Assembly (NCBI RefSeq): GCF_024508335.1
Contig: NZ_CP101988.1
Coordinates: 2,108,001-2,172,000, forward strand
DNA: 64,000 bases
Reading direction: 5' to 3'
Origin: Cellulomonas chengniuliangii
GTDB lineage: Bacteria > Actinomycetota > Actinomycetes > Actinomycetales > Cellulomonadaceae
In this document: positions 1 through 10,069 of the stretch, in pieces
How positions within the stretch are numbered: the stretch's first letter is position 1
How the letters are laid out: each line of letters starts with the position of its first letter
Translations under genes and position numbers: made by a program
The notes under the pieces: model-generated
The model's input: only the letters and a program-made list of their open reading frames with translations
The model's database searches: none
Told to the model about the DNA's origin: nothing

Positions 1-796
1 CGGAGCCGCCCTGGATGGACAGCAGCACGCCGTGGGCGCCGTCGATGCTGGCCTCGAGCAGCGGCGAGGAGATCGCGAGCTCTGCCGCCTGCACGGCGCG
101 GTCGTCACCGCGCGCGGAGCCGATGCCCATGAGCGCGGACCCGGCGCCCTGCATCACGGACTTGACGTCGGCGAAGTCGAGGTTGATCAGGCCAGGGGTG
201 GTGATGAGGTCGGTGATGCCCTGGACGCCGGACAGCAGCACCTGGTCGGCGGAGTGGAAGGCGTCGAGCACCGAGACCGAACGGTCGGATATCGACAGCA
301 GCCGGTCGTTGGGGATGACGATGAGCGTGTCGACCTCGGCGCGCAGCGCCTCGATGCCGGAGTCCGCCTGCACCGAGCGGCGGCGGCCCTCGAAGGTGAA
401 CGGCCGGGTGACGACACCGATGGTCAGCGCGCCGAGCGAGCGTGCGATGCGGGCCACGACGGGCGCGCCGCCGGTGCCAGTGCCGCCGCCCTCGCCCGCG
501 GTCACGAACACCATGTCCGCGCCGCGCAGCACGTCCTCGATCTCCTCGGCGTGGTCCTCCGAGGCCTTCTTGCCCACCTCGGGGTCGGCGCCGGCGCCGA
601 GCCCGCGCGTGAGCTCGCGGCCCACGTCGAGCTTCACGTCGGCGTCGGACATCAGCAGAGCCTGGGCGTCAGTGTTGATCGCGATGAACTCGACACCCTT
701 GAGGCCGACCTCGATCATGCGGTTGACGGCGTTGACGCCCCCACCCCCGATGCCGACGACCTTGATGACGGCCAGGTAGTTCTGCGGAGCTGCCAC
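1..796 (-). CDS. ftsZ: Cell division GTPase FtsZ, N-terminal part (3' end off the window)
   Basis: Tubulin-like GTPase that polymerises into the cytoplasmic Z-ring at the division site. Reading the minus strand from the GTG at 796 gives about 265 residues beginning [20 protein letters not shown], with the glycine-rich nucleotide loop at residues 15-22 and the tubulin signature GGGTGTG near residue 105. A GAGAGG ribosome site lies just upstream of the GTG. The rest of the protein (T7 loop region onward and C-terminal tail) lies beyond position 1. It is the last visible gene of the dcw cluster and is separated from ftsQ by 211 bases that contain a palindrome, so it probably has its own promoter. 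Identification is certain; only the length is unknown. Confidence 0.97.
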   Translation of the reverse strand, partial: MAAPQNYLAVIKVVGIGGGGVNAVNRMIEVGLKGVEFIAINTDAQALLMSDADVKLDVGRELTRGLGAGADPEVGKKASEDHAEEIEDVLRGADMVFVTAGEGGGTGTGGAPVVARIARSLGALTIGVVTRPFTFEGRRRSVQADSGIEALRAEVDTLIVIPNDRLLSISDRSVSVLDAFHSADQVLLSGVQGITDLITTPGLINLDFADVKSVMQGAGSALMGIGSARGDDRAVQAAELAISSPLLEASIDGAHGVLLSIQGGS

Positions 797-866
797 AGTG
801 GGTGCCTCTCGTTGTGCGCCGGGACGTGCACGGCTGGGGCGATGTGACCGCCACTGCCGAACCTTC

Positions 867-883
867 ACCCTCAAGTTGAGGGT
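867..883. promoter_or_regulatory. 17-bp palindrome upstream of ftsZ, candidate regulator site
   Basis: The sequence ACCCTCAA-G-TTGAGGGT is a perfect inverted repeat with 8-base arms. It sits about 70 bases upstream of the ftsZ start, next to an AT-rich patch (884-906) that on the minus strand reads CATAACTATAAC and could hold a -10 element. CCTCAA/TTGAGG arms are typical of MerR-type regulators, and the MerR-like protein FtsR is known to activate ftsZ in Corynebacterium. Assignment to FtsR is inference. Confidence 0.45.
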
Positions 884-1007
884 TATAGTTATGTCATTTT
901 CTCTCTAGTCGATGACGCTATGTGCGCCGGGCGCCGCGATCAACGACCTCGCCGCGCGTGTCGGCCACGATCCCAGTTCATCGGGCCCGTCGCCCGTCCA
1001 ACCGGGC

Positions 1008-2078
1008 TCATTTGGTGATCGGCAGCGTCGGGGCGGACACGTCGAAGACGCTCGCGCCCGCGCTCTCTGGCGCCGCCCGCAGCGCGCTCAGCACGGCGAC
1101 CTTCAACGCCGTGTCCTGCCCGCTCCCCCAGTCCACCCGCGCGCCGTCGCGCAGCGCCATGGTGACCGTGTCCTGCGACTGCGCGGAGACCTCCCCCACC
1201 TCGGCCAGGAGCTCGGGAGGCAGCCCTTCGAGCACCGTGAGCACCGCCGCGAGAGTGCGCGCCTCGCCGACGGGGACCTGCACCACGGGCAGGCCGTCCG
1301 GCGCCGCATCGACCCTGCCGACCTGCACGCCCTCCATGTCGACCAGCGCGAAGCCCGGCGCGCCCGCGTCCGGCGCCTCCTCCGGCTGCTCGGGCACGGC
1401 CGCCACCGGCTCCCGCGACACCAGCTCGATGTGCAGGCCGCGGGGCCACGCCCGGCTCACCTGCGCCTCTCGGACCCCGGGCACATCGAGGACGTCGCGC
1501 CTCAGGCCCACCGTGTCGAGCCGCGGCAGGGGGGTCGTGCCCCGCCCGGCGACGACCTCCCGCACCTGGTCCACCGCCACCACCGTCCCCGCCCCAGCGA
1601 CGGTGACCTGGGCCTGGTCGAGCCGGAACACGGGCGACCAGAGCAGCAGCCAAGCCGTCACGCCCACGGCCACCACGGCGCCCGCCGCCACGAGGACGTC
1701 GCGGCGCGCCAGGCGACGGCGAGCCCTGGCACGCTCGGCGAACCGCGCGGCCGAGCTCATCGAGACGACCGAGGGCCGCACCGGGAGAGCGGTCCCGCGA
1801 CGGCCCGCGGCGTAGGTCGTGACGGTCGGCTCGCCGGGGGCCGCGCCCGAGCGGGCCGACGGCGTCGCCGTCGAGTCACCGCCGGGCCTCGACCGGCCAG
1901 CGGCGCCAGGCCGCCCGACCCCTGGCTGCTGGCCTGAGCGCGGGGCGGGCTCGCCGTCGGACCGCGTGGGCACGGACGGCGCCGACGGGAGCGCCGGGAG
2001 CGGCCGCTCAGGCGCGCGGGGGGCCGCCGGACGCGCGGTGCGGCCCGGCGCCGGTGGTCTCGGGCGCTGCGGCGTCAT
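1008..2078 (-). CDS. ftsQ: Cell division protein FtsQ/DivIB
   Basis: Bitopic membrane protein of the divisome that recruits FtsL and FtsW/FtsI to the septum. The 356-residue product has a long Pro/Ala/Arg-rich cytoplasmic region (residues 1-120), one transmembrane helix (about 127-148) and then the POTRA-like domain (about 150-220, starting SPVFRLDQAQVTVAGAG) followed by the FtsQ beta domain. The family is usually 250-300 residues, so the extra length is the disordered N-terminus common in actinobacteria. The ATG overlaps the stop of the murG-murC gene (ATGA), which implies translational coupling. The 211 bases between its stop and ftsZ hold the likely ftsZ promoter. Confidence 0.93.
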   Translation of the reverse strand: MTPQRPRPPAPGRTARPAAPRAPERPLPALPSAPSVPTRSDGEPAPRSGQQPGVGRPGAAGRSRPGGDSTATPSARSGAAPGEPTVTTYAAGRRGTALPVRPSVVSMSSAARFAERARARRRLARRDVLVAAGAVVAVGVTAWLLLWSPVFRLDQAQVTVAGAGTVVAVDQVREVVAGRGTTPLPRLDTVGLRRDVLDVPGVREAQVSRAWPRGLHIELVSREPVAAVPEQPEEAPDAGAPGFALVDMEGVQVGRVDAAPDGLPVVQVPVGEARTLAAVLTVLEGLPPELLAEVGEVSAQSQDTVTMALRDGARVDWGSGQDTALKVAVLSALRAAPESAGASVFDVSAPTLPITK

Positions 2079-4816
2079 GCGTCCCGCGGGCCTTCCGCCT
2101 CGGGCGCCTCGGATATCGGCGCTCCCGATGTCGGCGCCTCGCGCTCGGCCAAGGAGGCGAGCACGACCGCGCCCAGCTCGGTGACGTCGCCCGCGCCGAC
2201 CGTCAGCAGCAGGTCGCCCGGGCGCGCCTCGGCTGCGAGCGCACGCGCGGCGTCGTGCCGGTCGGGGACGAAGCGCGCGCGACCGGCGGTCGGGACCGCG
2301 TCGGCCACGAGGGCGCCGGTGACCGTCGGGTCCACGTCCTCCCGAGCCGCGTACACGTCAGTCACCACGACAACGTCCGCGAGGTCGAGTGCTGTCCCGA
2401 ACTCGGCGGCGAACGCCCGAGTGCGAGAGAACAGGTGGGGCTGGAAGACGACGAGCACGCGACCCTCCCCCGCGACTGTCCGCGCGGCGCGCAGCAATGC
2501 GGCGACCTCCGTCGGGTGGTGGGCGTAGTCGTCCACCACCCGCACGCCGGCCACCTCGCCGCGCGCCTCGAACCGGCGCCCGGTGCCACGGAACCCCGCG
2601 AGGCCCTCGGCCGCCTGCTCGGCGGAGGCGCCCGCCCGGCGGGCCGCGACGAAGGCGGCGGCGGCGTTCAGCGCGTTGTGCTCGCCCGGCGCCGTCAGGC
2701 TCAGGTCGGCGTCGCCGATCGTCGGGTCGGACGAGCGCAGCCGGACGCTCCACCGGCCGTCGCGCAGTCCGAGCGGCTCGACGACGACGTCGGAGGCCGC
2801 GCCGCGCCCGTAGGTGACGACGTCGACCCCGCGAGCCGCGAGGCCGTCACGCACGCGCTCCACCAGGCGGGAGGCCCCGGCGTCGTCCGCGCAGGCCACG
2901 AGCAGCCCGCCGTCCCGGATGCGGCGCGCGAACGCGACGAACGCGTCGTCGAAGGCCTCACGGGTGCCGTAATGGTCCAGGTGGTCCGGCTCGACATTGG
3001 TCACGACGGCGACGTCCGGCGAGTACGCCAGGAACGACCCGTCGGACTCGTCGGCCTCGGCCACGAAAGCCCGGCCGGCGCCTGCACGGCTCCCACCGAG
3101 CGAGCCCGCGGCGGACAGCACGTCCCCGCCGATGGCGAACGACGGGTCCAGGCCCGCGTGCACCAGCGCGGTGGCGATCATCGCCGACGTCGTCGTCTTG
3201 CCGTGCGCGCCCGCGACCGCGATGGCCTCGCGGCCGCGCATGAGGGCGGCCAGCGCCTCAGAGCGGTGCAGCACCCGCACGCCGCGCTCCCGCGCCCTGG
3301 CCAGCTCGGGGTTGGACTCCCGGACCGCCGTCGAGACGACGACGGTGTCGACCTCCTCCACGTGCGCGGCGTCGTGGCCGACCCACACCCGTGCCCCCGC
3401 CGACCGGAGGCCGTCGAGCGCAGGGCCATCCTTCGCGTCGGACCCGCTGACCGGCAGCCCCGCCGCGACCAGCAGCCCCGCGATCGCCGACATGCCCGCG
3501 CCCCCGATGCCGACCAAGTGCACCCGGCCGAGATCCGCGAGGCCGCCGTCGTCGGCCACCGCTCCGTCCGCCGCCGCGTTGCCCGCCACCGCATTGTCCG
3601 CCAGCCCGCCGTCGTCGACCGGCGGCAGGTGCGCCTCGACGAGGTCCGCGACCCGCGCGGCCCCGTCACGCAGACCGACCGACGCGGCGGCCTCCCCCAT
3701 CTGCTCGCGTGCCGCCGCGGCCGTCTCGCCGATGAGCAGCGGGAACAGGTGCTCGGCGAGCCACGCAGGGGTCAGGTCGGCGTCGGCGACGAGCAGCCCG
3801 CCGCCCGCCGCGACCACCGGCGCGGCGTTGAGCCGCTGCTCTCCGTTGCCCACGGGCAGCGGGACGTACACGGCAGGCAGGCCCAGGGCAGCGAGCTCGC
3901 TGACCGTCCCGGCGCCCGCGCGCCCCACCACCACGTCGGCGACGGCCAACGCGTGCTGCATCTCCGAGAGGTACTCGTGGACGTGGTACCGCTCGCCGCC
4001 CGGCAGCGGCGCCACGACGTCGCGCACCTCGTCGCCCTTGCCGGCGCCGGCCAGGTGCAGCACCTGCACCCCGGCGTCCAAGAGCTCGGCCGCGACCCGG
4101 ACCATCGCGCGGTTCAGGCTCAGGGCGCCCAGCGAGCCGCCGGTCACGACGAGCGTGGTCCGCCCGGGGTCGAGCCCCAGCCGCTCGGCGGCCGCCACGC
4201 GGGTGGCCTCGGCGTCGCGGGCCCGGTCGGCGACGAGGGCGGCGATCTCCGGCCGCAGGGGCAGGCCGGTGACCTGGGCGCCGGGCAGGGGGGTGCCGGG
4301 GAACGTGACGGCGACGTCCGCCGCCCACCGCGATCCCAGGCGGTTGGCGAGGCCCGGACGGGCGTTCTGCTCATGCACCACCACGGGCACGTGCCGGCTG
4401 CGGGCCGCCAGGTAGGCCGGGGTCGAGACGTAGCCGCCGAAGCCGATCACGACCTGCGCGCCCGTCTCGTCGACCACCTCTCCGGCGGTGCGCACCGCGT
4501 CGCGCAGGCGGGCGGGCAGCATGGCCCACTCGGCCGTGGGGCGGCGCGGCAGCGGCACGCGCGGCACGAAGGCCAGCGGGAGCCCGCGCTCGGGGACGAG
4601 CCGGGACTCGAGGCCCGACTCCGTTCCGAGCACCGTGATCCGGATCTGCGGGTCACGCCTGCGCAGCTCCTCCGCGACGGCGAGCAACGGGTTCACGTGC
4701 CCCGCCGTGCCACCGCCCGCCAGCAGCACCGACCGCACACCCTGACGACTGCCCACGCGTCCCTCAGCTCCCTCGTCCGTCGATTCGTCCTGCTGGCCCA
4801 CCACCGTCTCACCCAC
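2075..4816 (-). CDS. murG-murC: Fused MurG glycosyltransferase / MurC UDP-MurNAc-L-alanine ligase
   Basis: One uninterrupted 913-codon frame carries two peptidoglycan enzymes. Residues 27-397 are MurG, which adds GlcNAc to lipid I to make lipid II at the inner membrane face: GGGTAGH at 34-40, the GFGGYVSTP motif near 125-133 and RAGAGTVSELAALG at 299-312. Residues 429-913 are MurC, which adds L-Ala to UDP-MurNAc in the cytoplasm: VGIGGAGMSAIAG from 435, P-loop GAHGKTTT at 536-543, EADESDGSF from 587 and YAHHPTEV toward the C-terminus. Residues 398-428 form an Ala/Gly/Asp linker in which DDGGLAD occurs twice (401-407 and 422-428). Both halves are full length. The ATG overlaps the ftsW stop by 8 bases; a GTG at residue 27 is an alternative start. 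An internal GTG at residue 420 could in principle start a separate MurC but has a poorly spaced ribosome site. The same gene pair is normally two adjacent genes in this order. Confidence 0.9.
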   Translation of the reverse strand: MGETVVGQQDESTDEGAEGRVGSRQGVRSVLLAGGGTAGHVNPLLAVAEELRRRDPQIRITVLGTESGLESRLVPERGLPLAFVPRVPLPRRPTAEWAMLPARLRDAVRTAGEVVDETGAQVVIGFGGYVSTPAYLAARSRHVPVVVHEQNARPGLANRLGSRWAADVAVTFPGTPLPGAQVTGLPLRPEIAALVADRARDAEATRVAAAERLGLDPGRTTLVVTGGSLGALSLNRAMVRVAAELLDAGVQVLHLAGAGKGDEVRDVVAPLPGGERYHVHEYLSEMQHALAVADVVVGRAGAGTVSELAALGLPAVYVPLPVGNGEQRLNAAPVVAAGGGLLVADADLTPAWLAEHLFPLLIGETAAAAREQMGEAAASVGLRDGAARVADLVEAHLPPVDDGGLADNAVAGNAAADGAVADDGGLADLGRVHLVGIGGAGMSAIAGLLVAAGLPVSGSDAKDGPALDGLRSAGARVWVGHDAAHVEEVDTVVVSTAVRESNPELARARERGVRVLHRSEALAALMRGREAIAVAGAHGKTTTSAMIATALVHAGLDPSFAIGGDVLSAAGSLGGSRAGAGRAFVAEADESDGSFLAYSPDVAVVTNVEPDHLDHYGTREAFDDAFVAFARRIRDGGLLVACADDAGASRLVERVRDGLAARGVDVVTYGRGAASDVVVEPLGLRDGRWSVRLRSSDPTIGDADLSLTAPGEHNALNAAAAFVAARRAGASAEQAAEGLAGFRGTGRRFEARGEVAGVRVVDDYAHHPTEVAALLRAARTVAGEGRVLVVFQPHLFSRTRAFAAEFGTALDLADVVVVTDVYAAREDVDPTVTGALVADAVPTAGRARFVPDRHDAARALAAEARPGDLLLTVGAGDVTELGAVVLASLAEREAPTSGAPISEAPEAEGPRDA

Positions 4817-6071
4817 GGGTCCGGCCGATCACCGCGAGCGACCGCCGCACCACCGACGGCCGCGCGGCCAGCGCCTCGGGCGCCCCCGGCTCCCCCCGCG
4901 CGAACGACATGACGACGCCGATCGCCGCCATCGTGGTGATCAGCGCCGAGCCGCCAGCCGAGACGAGCGGCAGCGGCACCCCGATGACGGGCGCGAGGCC
5001 GATCACCACCGCGATGTTCACGAGCGCCTGCCCGATCACCCAGCACACGATGGCGCCGGTGGCGATCTGCACGAACGGGTCCTGGTGCCGGCGGATCACG
5101 CGGAACATCGCCAGGGCGATGAGCGCGATCAGGCCTAGCACCAGCAGCGTGCCGACCAGGCCCAGCTCCTCGCCCAGGATCGCGAAGATGAAGTCGTTGT
5201 GCGCCTCCGGCAGGTAGGACCACTTCTCGCGGCTGGCGCCCAGCCCGATCCCGGTCCAGCCGCCGGTGGCGAGGCCCCACCCGCCGTGCAGGGTCTGGTA
5301 GCAGTCGCTCGTGGGGTCGCAGTCGTCGCTGAGCCACGCGAAGATGCGGGCGACACGGTTCTGGCTGGTGATCGCGAGCATCCCGGCGGCGAGCACCGCC
5401 ATCCCCACGGCCACGCTGAACATCCGCAACGGGACGCCCGCGATGAACATGGCGCCACCGACGAGCAGCATCATCACCAGGGCGGTGCCCAGGTCGTGCC
5501 CGAGCAGGACGAGGCCGATCATCAGCCCGCCCACCGGCAGCGCGGGGATCAACGCGTGCTTCCACTCGCTCAGGAGCGGACGCTTGCGCGCCAGGACCAC
5601 GCCCAGCCAGAGTGACAGCGCGAGCTTGACGGCCTCGGACGGCTGCATGGACAGCGAGCCGATCGCGATCCAGTTCCGGTTGCCGCCCACGGCGTCGGCG
5701 CCAAGAGGGCTGAACACCGCGAGCTGCAGCAGCGCGGCGAGGCCCAGCAGCGGCCAGGCCGCCTTCTTGTACAGGCTCGTGGGCAGCCGCGAGGCCACCC
5801 ACAGGACTGGCAGTCCCATCAGCGCGTACTGCGCCTGGCTGAAGAACACCGCGTAGGGCGACCGGCCCGCCGCCAAGGACTCCACGCTCGAGCTGGACAG
5901 GACCATGACCAGGCCGAGCACCACAAGCAGGGCAGTGGCGCCTGTGAGCACGTAGTAGCTGGTGACAGGGCTGTTCCAGGCCAGCAGCCGAGCAGCCGAC
6001 TGCTCGACGGCTCGCTGCTGGCCGGTCCAGGGCTGCGACGCGAGCGACCCGGGTGGCTTCTGCGTCACCAT
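4809..6071 (-). CDS. ftsW: Septal lipid II polymerase FtsW (SEDS family)
   Basis: Polytopic membrane glycosyltransferase that polymerises lipid II into septal glycan together with its partner transpeptidase FtsI. The 420-residue protein has about ten hydrophobic segments starting at residue 38. SEDS signatures are visible: GGNRNWIAIGSLSMQPSE in the first half, LLGHDLGTALVM, and AHNDFIFAILGEELG, which carries the conserved acidic residue of the active-site loop. The C-terminal segment PLPLVSAGGSALI is also typical. It lies 7 bases downstream of murD and overlaps the murG-murC start, so it sits in the middle of one operon. The ftsW call rather than rodA rests on the dcw position. Confidence 0.95.
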   Translation of the reverse strand: MVTQKPPGSLASQPWTGQQRAVEQSAARLLAWNSPVTSYYVLTGATALLVVLGLVMVLSSSSVESLAAGRSPYAVFFSQAQYALMGLPVLWVASRLPTSLYKKAAWPLLGLAALLQLAVFSPLGADAVGGNRNWIAIGSLSMQPSEAVKLALSLWLGVVLARKRPLLSEWKHALIPALPVGGLMIGLVLLGHDLGTALVMMLLVGGAMFIAGVPLRMFSVAVGMAVLAAGMLAITSQNRVARIFAWLSDDCDPTSDCYQTLHGGWGLATGGWTGIGLGASREKWSYLPEAHNDFIFAILGEELGLVGTLLVLGLIALIALAMFRVIRRHQDPFVQIATGAIVCWVIGQALVNIAVVIGLAPVIGVPLPLVSAGGSALITTMAAIGVVMSFARGEPGAPEALAARPSVVRRSLAVIGRTRG

Positions 6072-6078
6072 GTCGGCC

Positions 6079-7542
6079 TCAGTCCGCGTCGCGGCTCAGG
6101 GCGCGCACCGCCGCGGCGAACGACTCCCCCCGCTCGGCGTAGGAGCGGAACTGGTCCATCGAGGCGCTGGCGGGCGCGAGCACCACGCTGGCCGGGCCCG
6201 GCCGCACCATGGCGGCGAGCCTGCGCGCCTCGTCGACGGCTCGGTTCATCACCGTCCCAGTGTCACCGGGATCCACCCGTGCCACGGGAACCTCCGGCGC
6301 GTGTCGGGCGAGCGCCCCCGCGAGCGGCTCCGGGTCCACGCCGATGAGCACGACCCCGGCGAGCCGGTCCTTGCGGGCCAGCACCAGCTCGTCGAACGTC
6401 GCGCCCTTGGCCAGGCCGCCGGCGATCCACACAACGCTGCCCGGCTCGAACGCTGCCAGCGAGGCCGCGGCGGCGTGCGCGTTGGTGGCCTTCGAGTCGT
6501 CGACCCAGCGCACGCCGTCGACCTCCGCGACGATCGCCGAGCGGTGCTCGCCCGCGGCGAACCCGCGCAACCCGTCGCGCACCGCGGCCGGGGCACAGCC
6601 GTGGGCGAGCGCCAAGGCGGCGGCTGTCAGTGCGTCCTGGACAACGTGCGGCGGGACCCCGTCGGGGCCGGCCAGGTGTGCCAGGTCGGCGAGCGTCCCG
6701 AGCTCGGCCGCGTGGGTGTGCCGCTGCGGGGTGAATCCCCGGTCCACGAGCACGTCCTCCACGACGCCGAGCTGGCCGACGCCCGGGGTGCCGAGCGTCA
6801 CGCCGATCGCCCGTGCGCCCTCCTCCACGTCGGCGTCCCGCACCAGCTGCTCGGTGAGCGGGTCGGACAGGTTGTAGACGCACGCGACCTGCGCGCGCTC
6901 GTACACCCGCCCCTTGTCCGCGGCGTACGCCTCGAAGGACCCGTGCCAGTCGAGGTGGTCGGGCGCCACGTTGAGCACCGCCGCTGCCTGCGCCGACATC
7001 GAGTGCGTGAAGTGCAGCTGGAAGCTCGAGAGCTCGACGGCGATCACGTCGAGGGAGGGATCGGTCACGACCTGCGCCAGTGGAGTGCCGACGTTCCCGG
7101 CCGCGACGGCGTGCTCGCCGCCGGCCCGCAGCATCGACGCCAGCATGCCGACCGTCGTGGTCTTGCCGTTGGTGCCGGTGACCGCCAGCCAGGGCGCGGG
7201 CCCGCGCCCGTCCGGGCGGTCCACCCGGAGCCGCCAGGCGAGCTCGACCTCGCTCCACACGGGGATGCCGCGATCGACCGCCGCCGCGAGCAGCGGGTTC
7301 GACGGGGGCCAGCCGGGCGATGCGACCACAACGTCCACGCCGTCGAGCCCGCCGTCCGCGACGAACCCCTCGACGTCGCGCACGTCGGCCTGCTCGGCGT
7401 GCTCGTCAGCCGTGGTCACGACCGCGCCGCGCGCGAGCAGCGCCTCGCGCGCCGCCTGCCCGGAGACGCCCAGCCCGGCGACCAGCACCCGGGCCCCGTC
7501 CACCTCCTGGAGGTCGCCGAACGGCACTAGCCCGTCACCCAC
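6079..7542 (-). CDS. murD: UDP-N-acetylmuramoyl-L-alanine--D-glutamate ligase MurD
   Basis: Cytoplasmic ATP-dependent amide ligase that adds D-glutamate to UDP-MurNAc-L-Ala, the second peptide step of peptidoglycan precursor synthesis. The 487-residue product shows the N-terminal Rossmann fold ([17 protein letters not shown], residues 19-35), the Mur P-loop [11 protein letters not shown] at 120-130, the [11 protein letters not shown] motif near the middle and the C-terminal ligase domain with [12 protein letters not shown] start at 7542 gives a 16-base overlap with mraY. A second GTG at 7527, overlapping the mraY TAG stop, is possible and would remove five residues. Length is normal for the family. 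Confidence 0.96.
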   Translation of the reverse strand: MGDGLVPFGDLQEVDGARVLVAGLGVSGQAAREALLARGAVVTTADEHAEQADVRDVEGFVADGGLDGVDVVVASPGWPPSNPLLAAAVDRGIPVWSEVELAWRLRVDRPDGRGPAPWLAVTGTNGKTTTVGMLASMLRAGGEHAVAAGNVGTPLAQVVTDPSLDVIAVELSSFQLHFTHSMSAQAAAVLNVAPDHLDWHGSFEAYAADKGRVYERAQVACVYNLSDPLTEQLVRDADVEEGARAIGVTLGTPGVGQLGVVEDVLVDRGFTPQRHTHAAELGTLADLAHLAGPDGVPPHVVQDALTAAALALAHGCAPAAVRDGLRGFAAGEHRSAIVAEVDGVRWVDDSKATNAHAAAASLAAFEPGSVVWIAGGLAKGATFDELVLARKDRLAGVVLIGVDPEPLAGALARHAPEVPVARVDPGDTGTVMNRAVDEARRLAAMVRPGPASVVLAPASASMDQFRSYAERGESFAAAVRALSRDAD

Positions 7543-8609
7543 TCCGCATAGAAGACACCGATGCCGAGCGCCACGAACAAGCCCGCGACGATCCAGAACC
7601 GGATCACGATCGTGACCTCGCCCCAGCCGGACAGCTCGAAGTGATGATGCAACGGGGCCATCTTGAACACCCGTTTGCCGGTCATCTTGAAGAAGCCGAT
7701 CTGGATCACGTCAGAGAGCACGATCAGCACGAACAAGCCGCCGATGATCGCGGCGAGGATCTCTGTGCGGGACAGGATCGACAGCCCGGCGAGGGCGCCG
7801 CCCAGGGCCAGCGACCCGGTGTCGCCCATGAAGATCTGGGCAGGGCTCGCGTTCCACCACAGGAAGCCGAAGCAGGCGCCGGTGATGGACGCGGCGACCA
7901 CCGCGAGGCTCATCGGGTCCCGGACCTCGTAGCACCGCGGGCCTGCCGAGCTCAACAGCTGGCAGCTCTGGTTGAACTGCCAGACGCCGACCAGAACATA
8001 CGAGCCGAACACGATGAGCGAGACGCCCGTCGCGAGCCCGTCGAGCCCGTCCGTGAGGTTGACGGCGTTGGACCAGGCCGTGATGAGGAAGTTCGCCCAG
8101 ATGACGAACAGCACCATGCCGAGGGTGACCCCGGCGAAGGCCAGGTCGAGGTTGGTGTCGCGGATGAACGAGATCTTGGTGGACGCCGGGGTGCGGAAGG
8201 CCTCGTTGGGGAACTGCAGGGCCGCGAGGGCGAAGGTCACGCCCACCACGCCCTGGCCAAGGAACTTCCACCGCGCCTTGAGGCCGAGGCTGCGCTGCCG
8301 GGAGATCTTGATGAAATCGTCCAGGAAGCCCACGATGCCGAGGCCGGTCATGAGGTACAGCACGAGCACCGCCGACACGGTGGGCAGCTGCCCGGTCGCG
8401 AGCAGGCCGCCGCCCCAGCCGAGCAGCGTGGCGCCGATGATGACGACACCGCCCATGGTGGGGGTCCCGCGCTTGGTGAAGTGCGCGGTGGGCCCGTCTT
8501 GCCGGATGAACTGGCCGTACTGCTTCTTGACGAGGAAGCGGATGAACAGCGGCGTGCCGAGCAGCGCGATCAGCATCGACAGGCCGCCGGAGATCAGGAC
8601 GGCCCTCAT
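7527..8609 (-). CDS. mraY: Phospho-N-acetylmuramoyl-pentapeptide transferase MraY
   Basis: Integral membrane enzyme that transfers phospho-MurNAc-pentapeptide from UDP to undecaprenyl phosphate to form lipid I. The 360-residue protein has about ten transmembrane helices. Diagnostic motifs are GFLDDFIKI (Mg-binding aspartates), [12 protein letters not shown] and [12 protein letters not shown], and the C-terminal [10 protein letters not shown] histidine motif. The ATG overlaps the murF stop by four bases (ATGA). It supplies lipid I to the MurG half of the fused gene three genes downstream. Confidence 0.97.
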   Translation of the reverse strand: MRAVLISGGLSMLIALLGTPLFIRFLVKKQYGQFIRQDGPTAHFTKRGTPTMGGVVIIGATLLGWGGGLLATGQLPTVSAVLVLYLMTGLGIVGFLDDFIKISRQRSLGLKARWKFLGQGVVGVTFALAALQFPNEAFRTPASTKISFIRDTNLDLAFAGVTLGMVLFVIWANFLITAWSNAVNLTDGLDGLATGVSLIVFGSYVLVGVWQFNQSCQLLSSAGPRCYEVRDPMSLAVVAASITGACFGFLWWNASPAQIFMGDTGSLALGGALAGLSILSRTEILAAIIGGLFVLIVLSDVIQIGFFKMTGKRVFKMAPLHHHFELSGWGEVTIVIRFWIVAGLFVALGIGVFYAEWVTG

Positions 8610-10069
8610 GACGCGGCCACCTGCCCGCCCGCGATGAGCCGGTCACCCAGGCGCCAGAGCCCGGCGCCGTAGGAGGACTTCACCAGCACGACGTCGCCTG
8701 GGCGGAGCTCCTCGTCGAGGAACCGCTCGGCGGATTCGATGTCGTCGGCCACGGCGATCTCATCGCCCCACGACCCCTCGCGGTTGGCGCCGTCGCGGAT
8801 CGGGTGGGCGCCCTCCCCCACGACGACGGTGAGCGCGATGTTGAGCCGCACGGCCAGCCGCCCGATGGCGTCGTGGGCCTCGCGCGCGTCCTCGCCGAGC
8901 TCGAGCATCTCGCCGAGCACGGCGATCGACCGCCGGTCGCGGCCTGCGACCACGGCCAGCGCCTTGAGGGCGGCCTGCATCGAGTCGGGGTTGGCGTTGT
9001 AGGAGTCGTCGATGACGGTCACGCCGTCGGGGCGGTCGACCACGTGCATGCGGTGCGGGCTGAGCGCCTCGGCCTCGCTGAGCGACGCGGCGACCTCGTC
9101 GAGGCCGAGCCCCACTTCCAGCGCGGCGGCCGCCGCGGCGACCGCGTTGTGCGCGTGGTGCTCCCCGACGAGCCGGAGCTCGACCGGGGCCTGGCGCACG
9201 ACGCCGTCCGGCCCGGGGGCCTCGAGGGTGAAGCCTGCCCGGCCCGCACGGTCGATCCGCACGCCGCGCGCCCGGACGTCGGCGCCGGCCGACGTGCCGA
9301 AGGACACGACCTGGCCGGGGGCCACGTCCGCCATGGCCCGCACGCGCGGGTCGTCCGCGTTGAGCACCGCGACGCCATCCGGGACGAGGCCCTGGACGAT
9401 CTCGGCCTTGGCCCTCGCCACCGCCTCGATGCCCCCGAACTCGCCGATGTGCGCGCTGCCGACGACCAGCACCACGGCCACGTCGGGCGGCGCGATGCCG
9501 GTCAGGTAGGTGAGGTGGCCGATGCCGCTGGCGCCCATCTCGAGCACCAGGTACCGGGTCGACTCGTCGGCGCGCAGCACCGTGAGCGGCAGGCCGATCT
9601 CGTTGTTGAAGGACCGCTCCGGCGCGATCGTGGGGCCGGCCGCCCCGAGGACCTGCGCGAGCAGGTCCTTCGTCGTCGTCTTCCCGACCGAGCCGGTCAC
9701 GCCGATCACGCGGAGCCCGGCGCCGCCGGGCTCGAGCGAGGCCTCTCGCAGTCGGGCCAGCACCTCGCGGGCGAGATCGCCCAGCGCGCGCTCCACGTCC
9801 GGCACGACGACGCACGGCAGCGGCGCGCCGTCGGCCCCGTCGAGCGGGCGGGCGGCGAGCACCAGCCCGGCTCCCGCCTGGACGGCGCCGGCGGCGAAGT
9901 CGTGGCCGTCGACGTGCTCGCCGGGCAGCGCCACGAACAGCGAGCCCTCCTCGACCTCGCGCGAGTCGACCACGACCGGGCCGGTGACCACCGTCGCGGG
10001 GTCGAGCGACTCAGGGCACAGGGCTCCCCCGGTCGCGGCCGCGATGTCGGCCGCTGTCAATGCGATCAC
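8606..10069 (-). CDS. murF: UDP-MurNAc-tripeptide--D-Ala-D-Ala ligase MurF
   Basis: Cytoplasmic ATP-dependent ligase that adds the D-Ala-D-Ala dipeptide to complete the UDP-MurNAc-pentapeptide. The 487-residue product has the MurF N-terminal domain ([16 protein letters not shown] near 35-50), P-loop [13 protein letters not shown] at 123-135, [14 protein letters not shown] shortly after it, and [11 protein letters not shown] in the C-terminal half, which together separate MurF from MurE. GTG start overlaps the murE stop (GTGA). Normal length. Confidence 0.96.
   Translation of the reverse strand: MIALTAADIAAATGGALCPESLDPATVVTGPVVVDSREVEEGSLFVALPGEHVDGHDFAAGAVQAGAGLVLAARPLDGADGAPLPCVVVPDVERALGDLAREVLARLREASLEPGGAGLRVIGVTGSVGKTTTKDLLAQVLGAAGPTIAPERSFNNEIGLPLTVLRADESTRYLVLEMGASGIGHLTYLTGIAPPDVAVVLVVGSAHIGEFGGIEAVARAKAEIVQGLVPDGVAVLNADDPRVRAMADVAPGQVVSFGTSAGADVRARGVRIDRAGRAGFTLEAPGPDGVVRQAPVELRLVGEHHAHNAVAAAAAALEVGLGLDEVAASLSEAEALSPHRMHVVDRPDGVTVIDDSYNANPDSMQAALKALAVVAGRDRRSIAVLGEMLELGEDAREAHDAIGRLAVRLNIALTVVVGEGAHPIRDGANREGSWGDEIAVADDIESAERFLDEELRPGDVVLVKSSYGAGLWRLGDRLIAGGQVAAS

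Noticed and set aside
2054-4912. A 952-codon open frame on the plus strand opposite murG-murC
   Set aside because: It is a high-GC shadow: low-complexity Arg/Gly/His-rich translation with no family motif, while the minus-strand frame carries two complete conserved enzymes.
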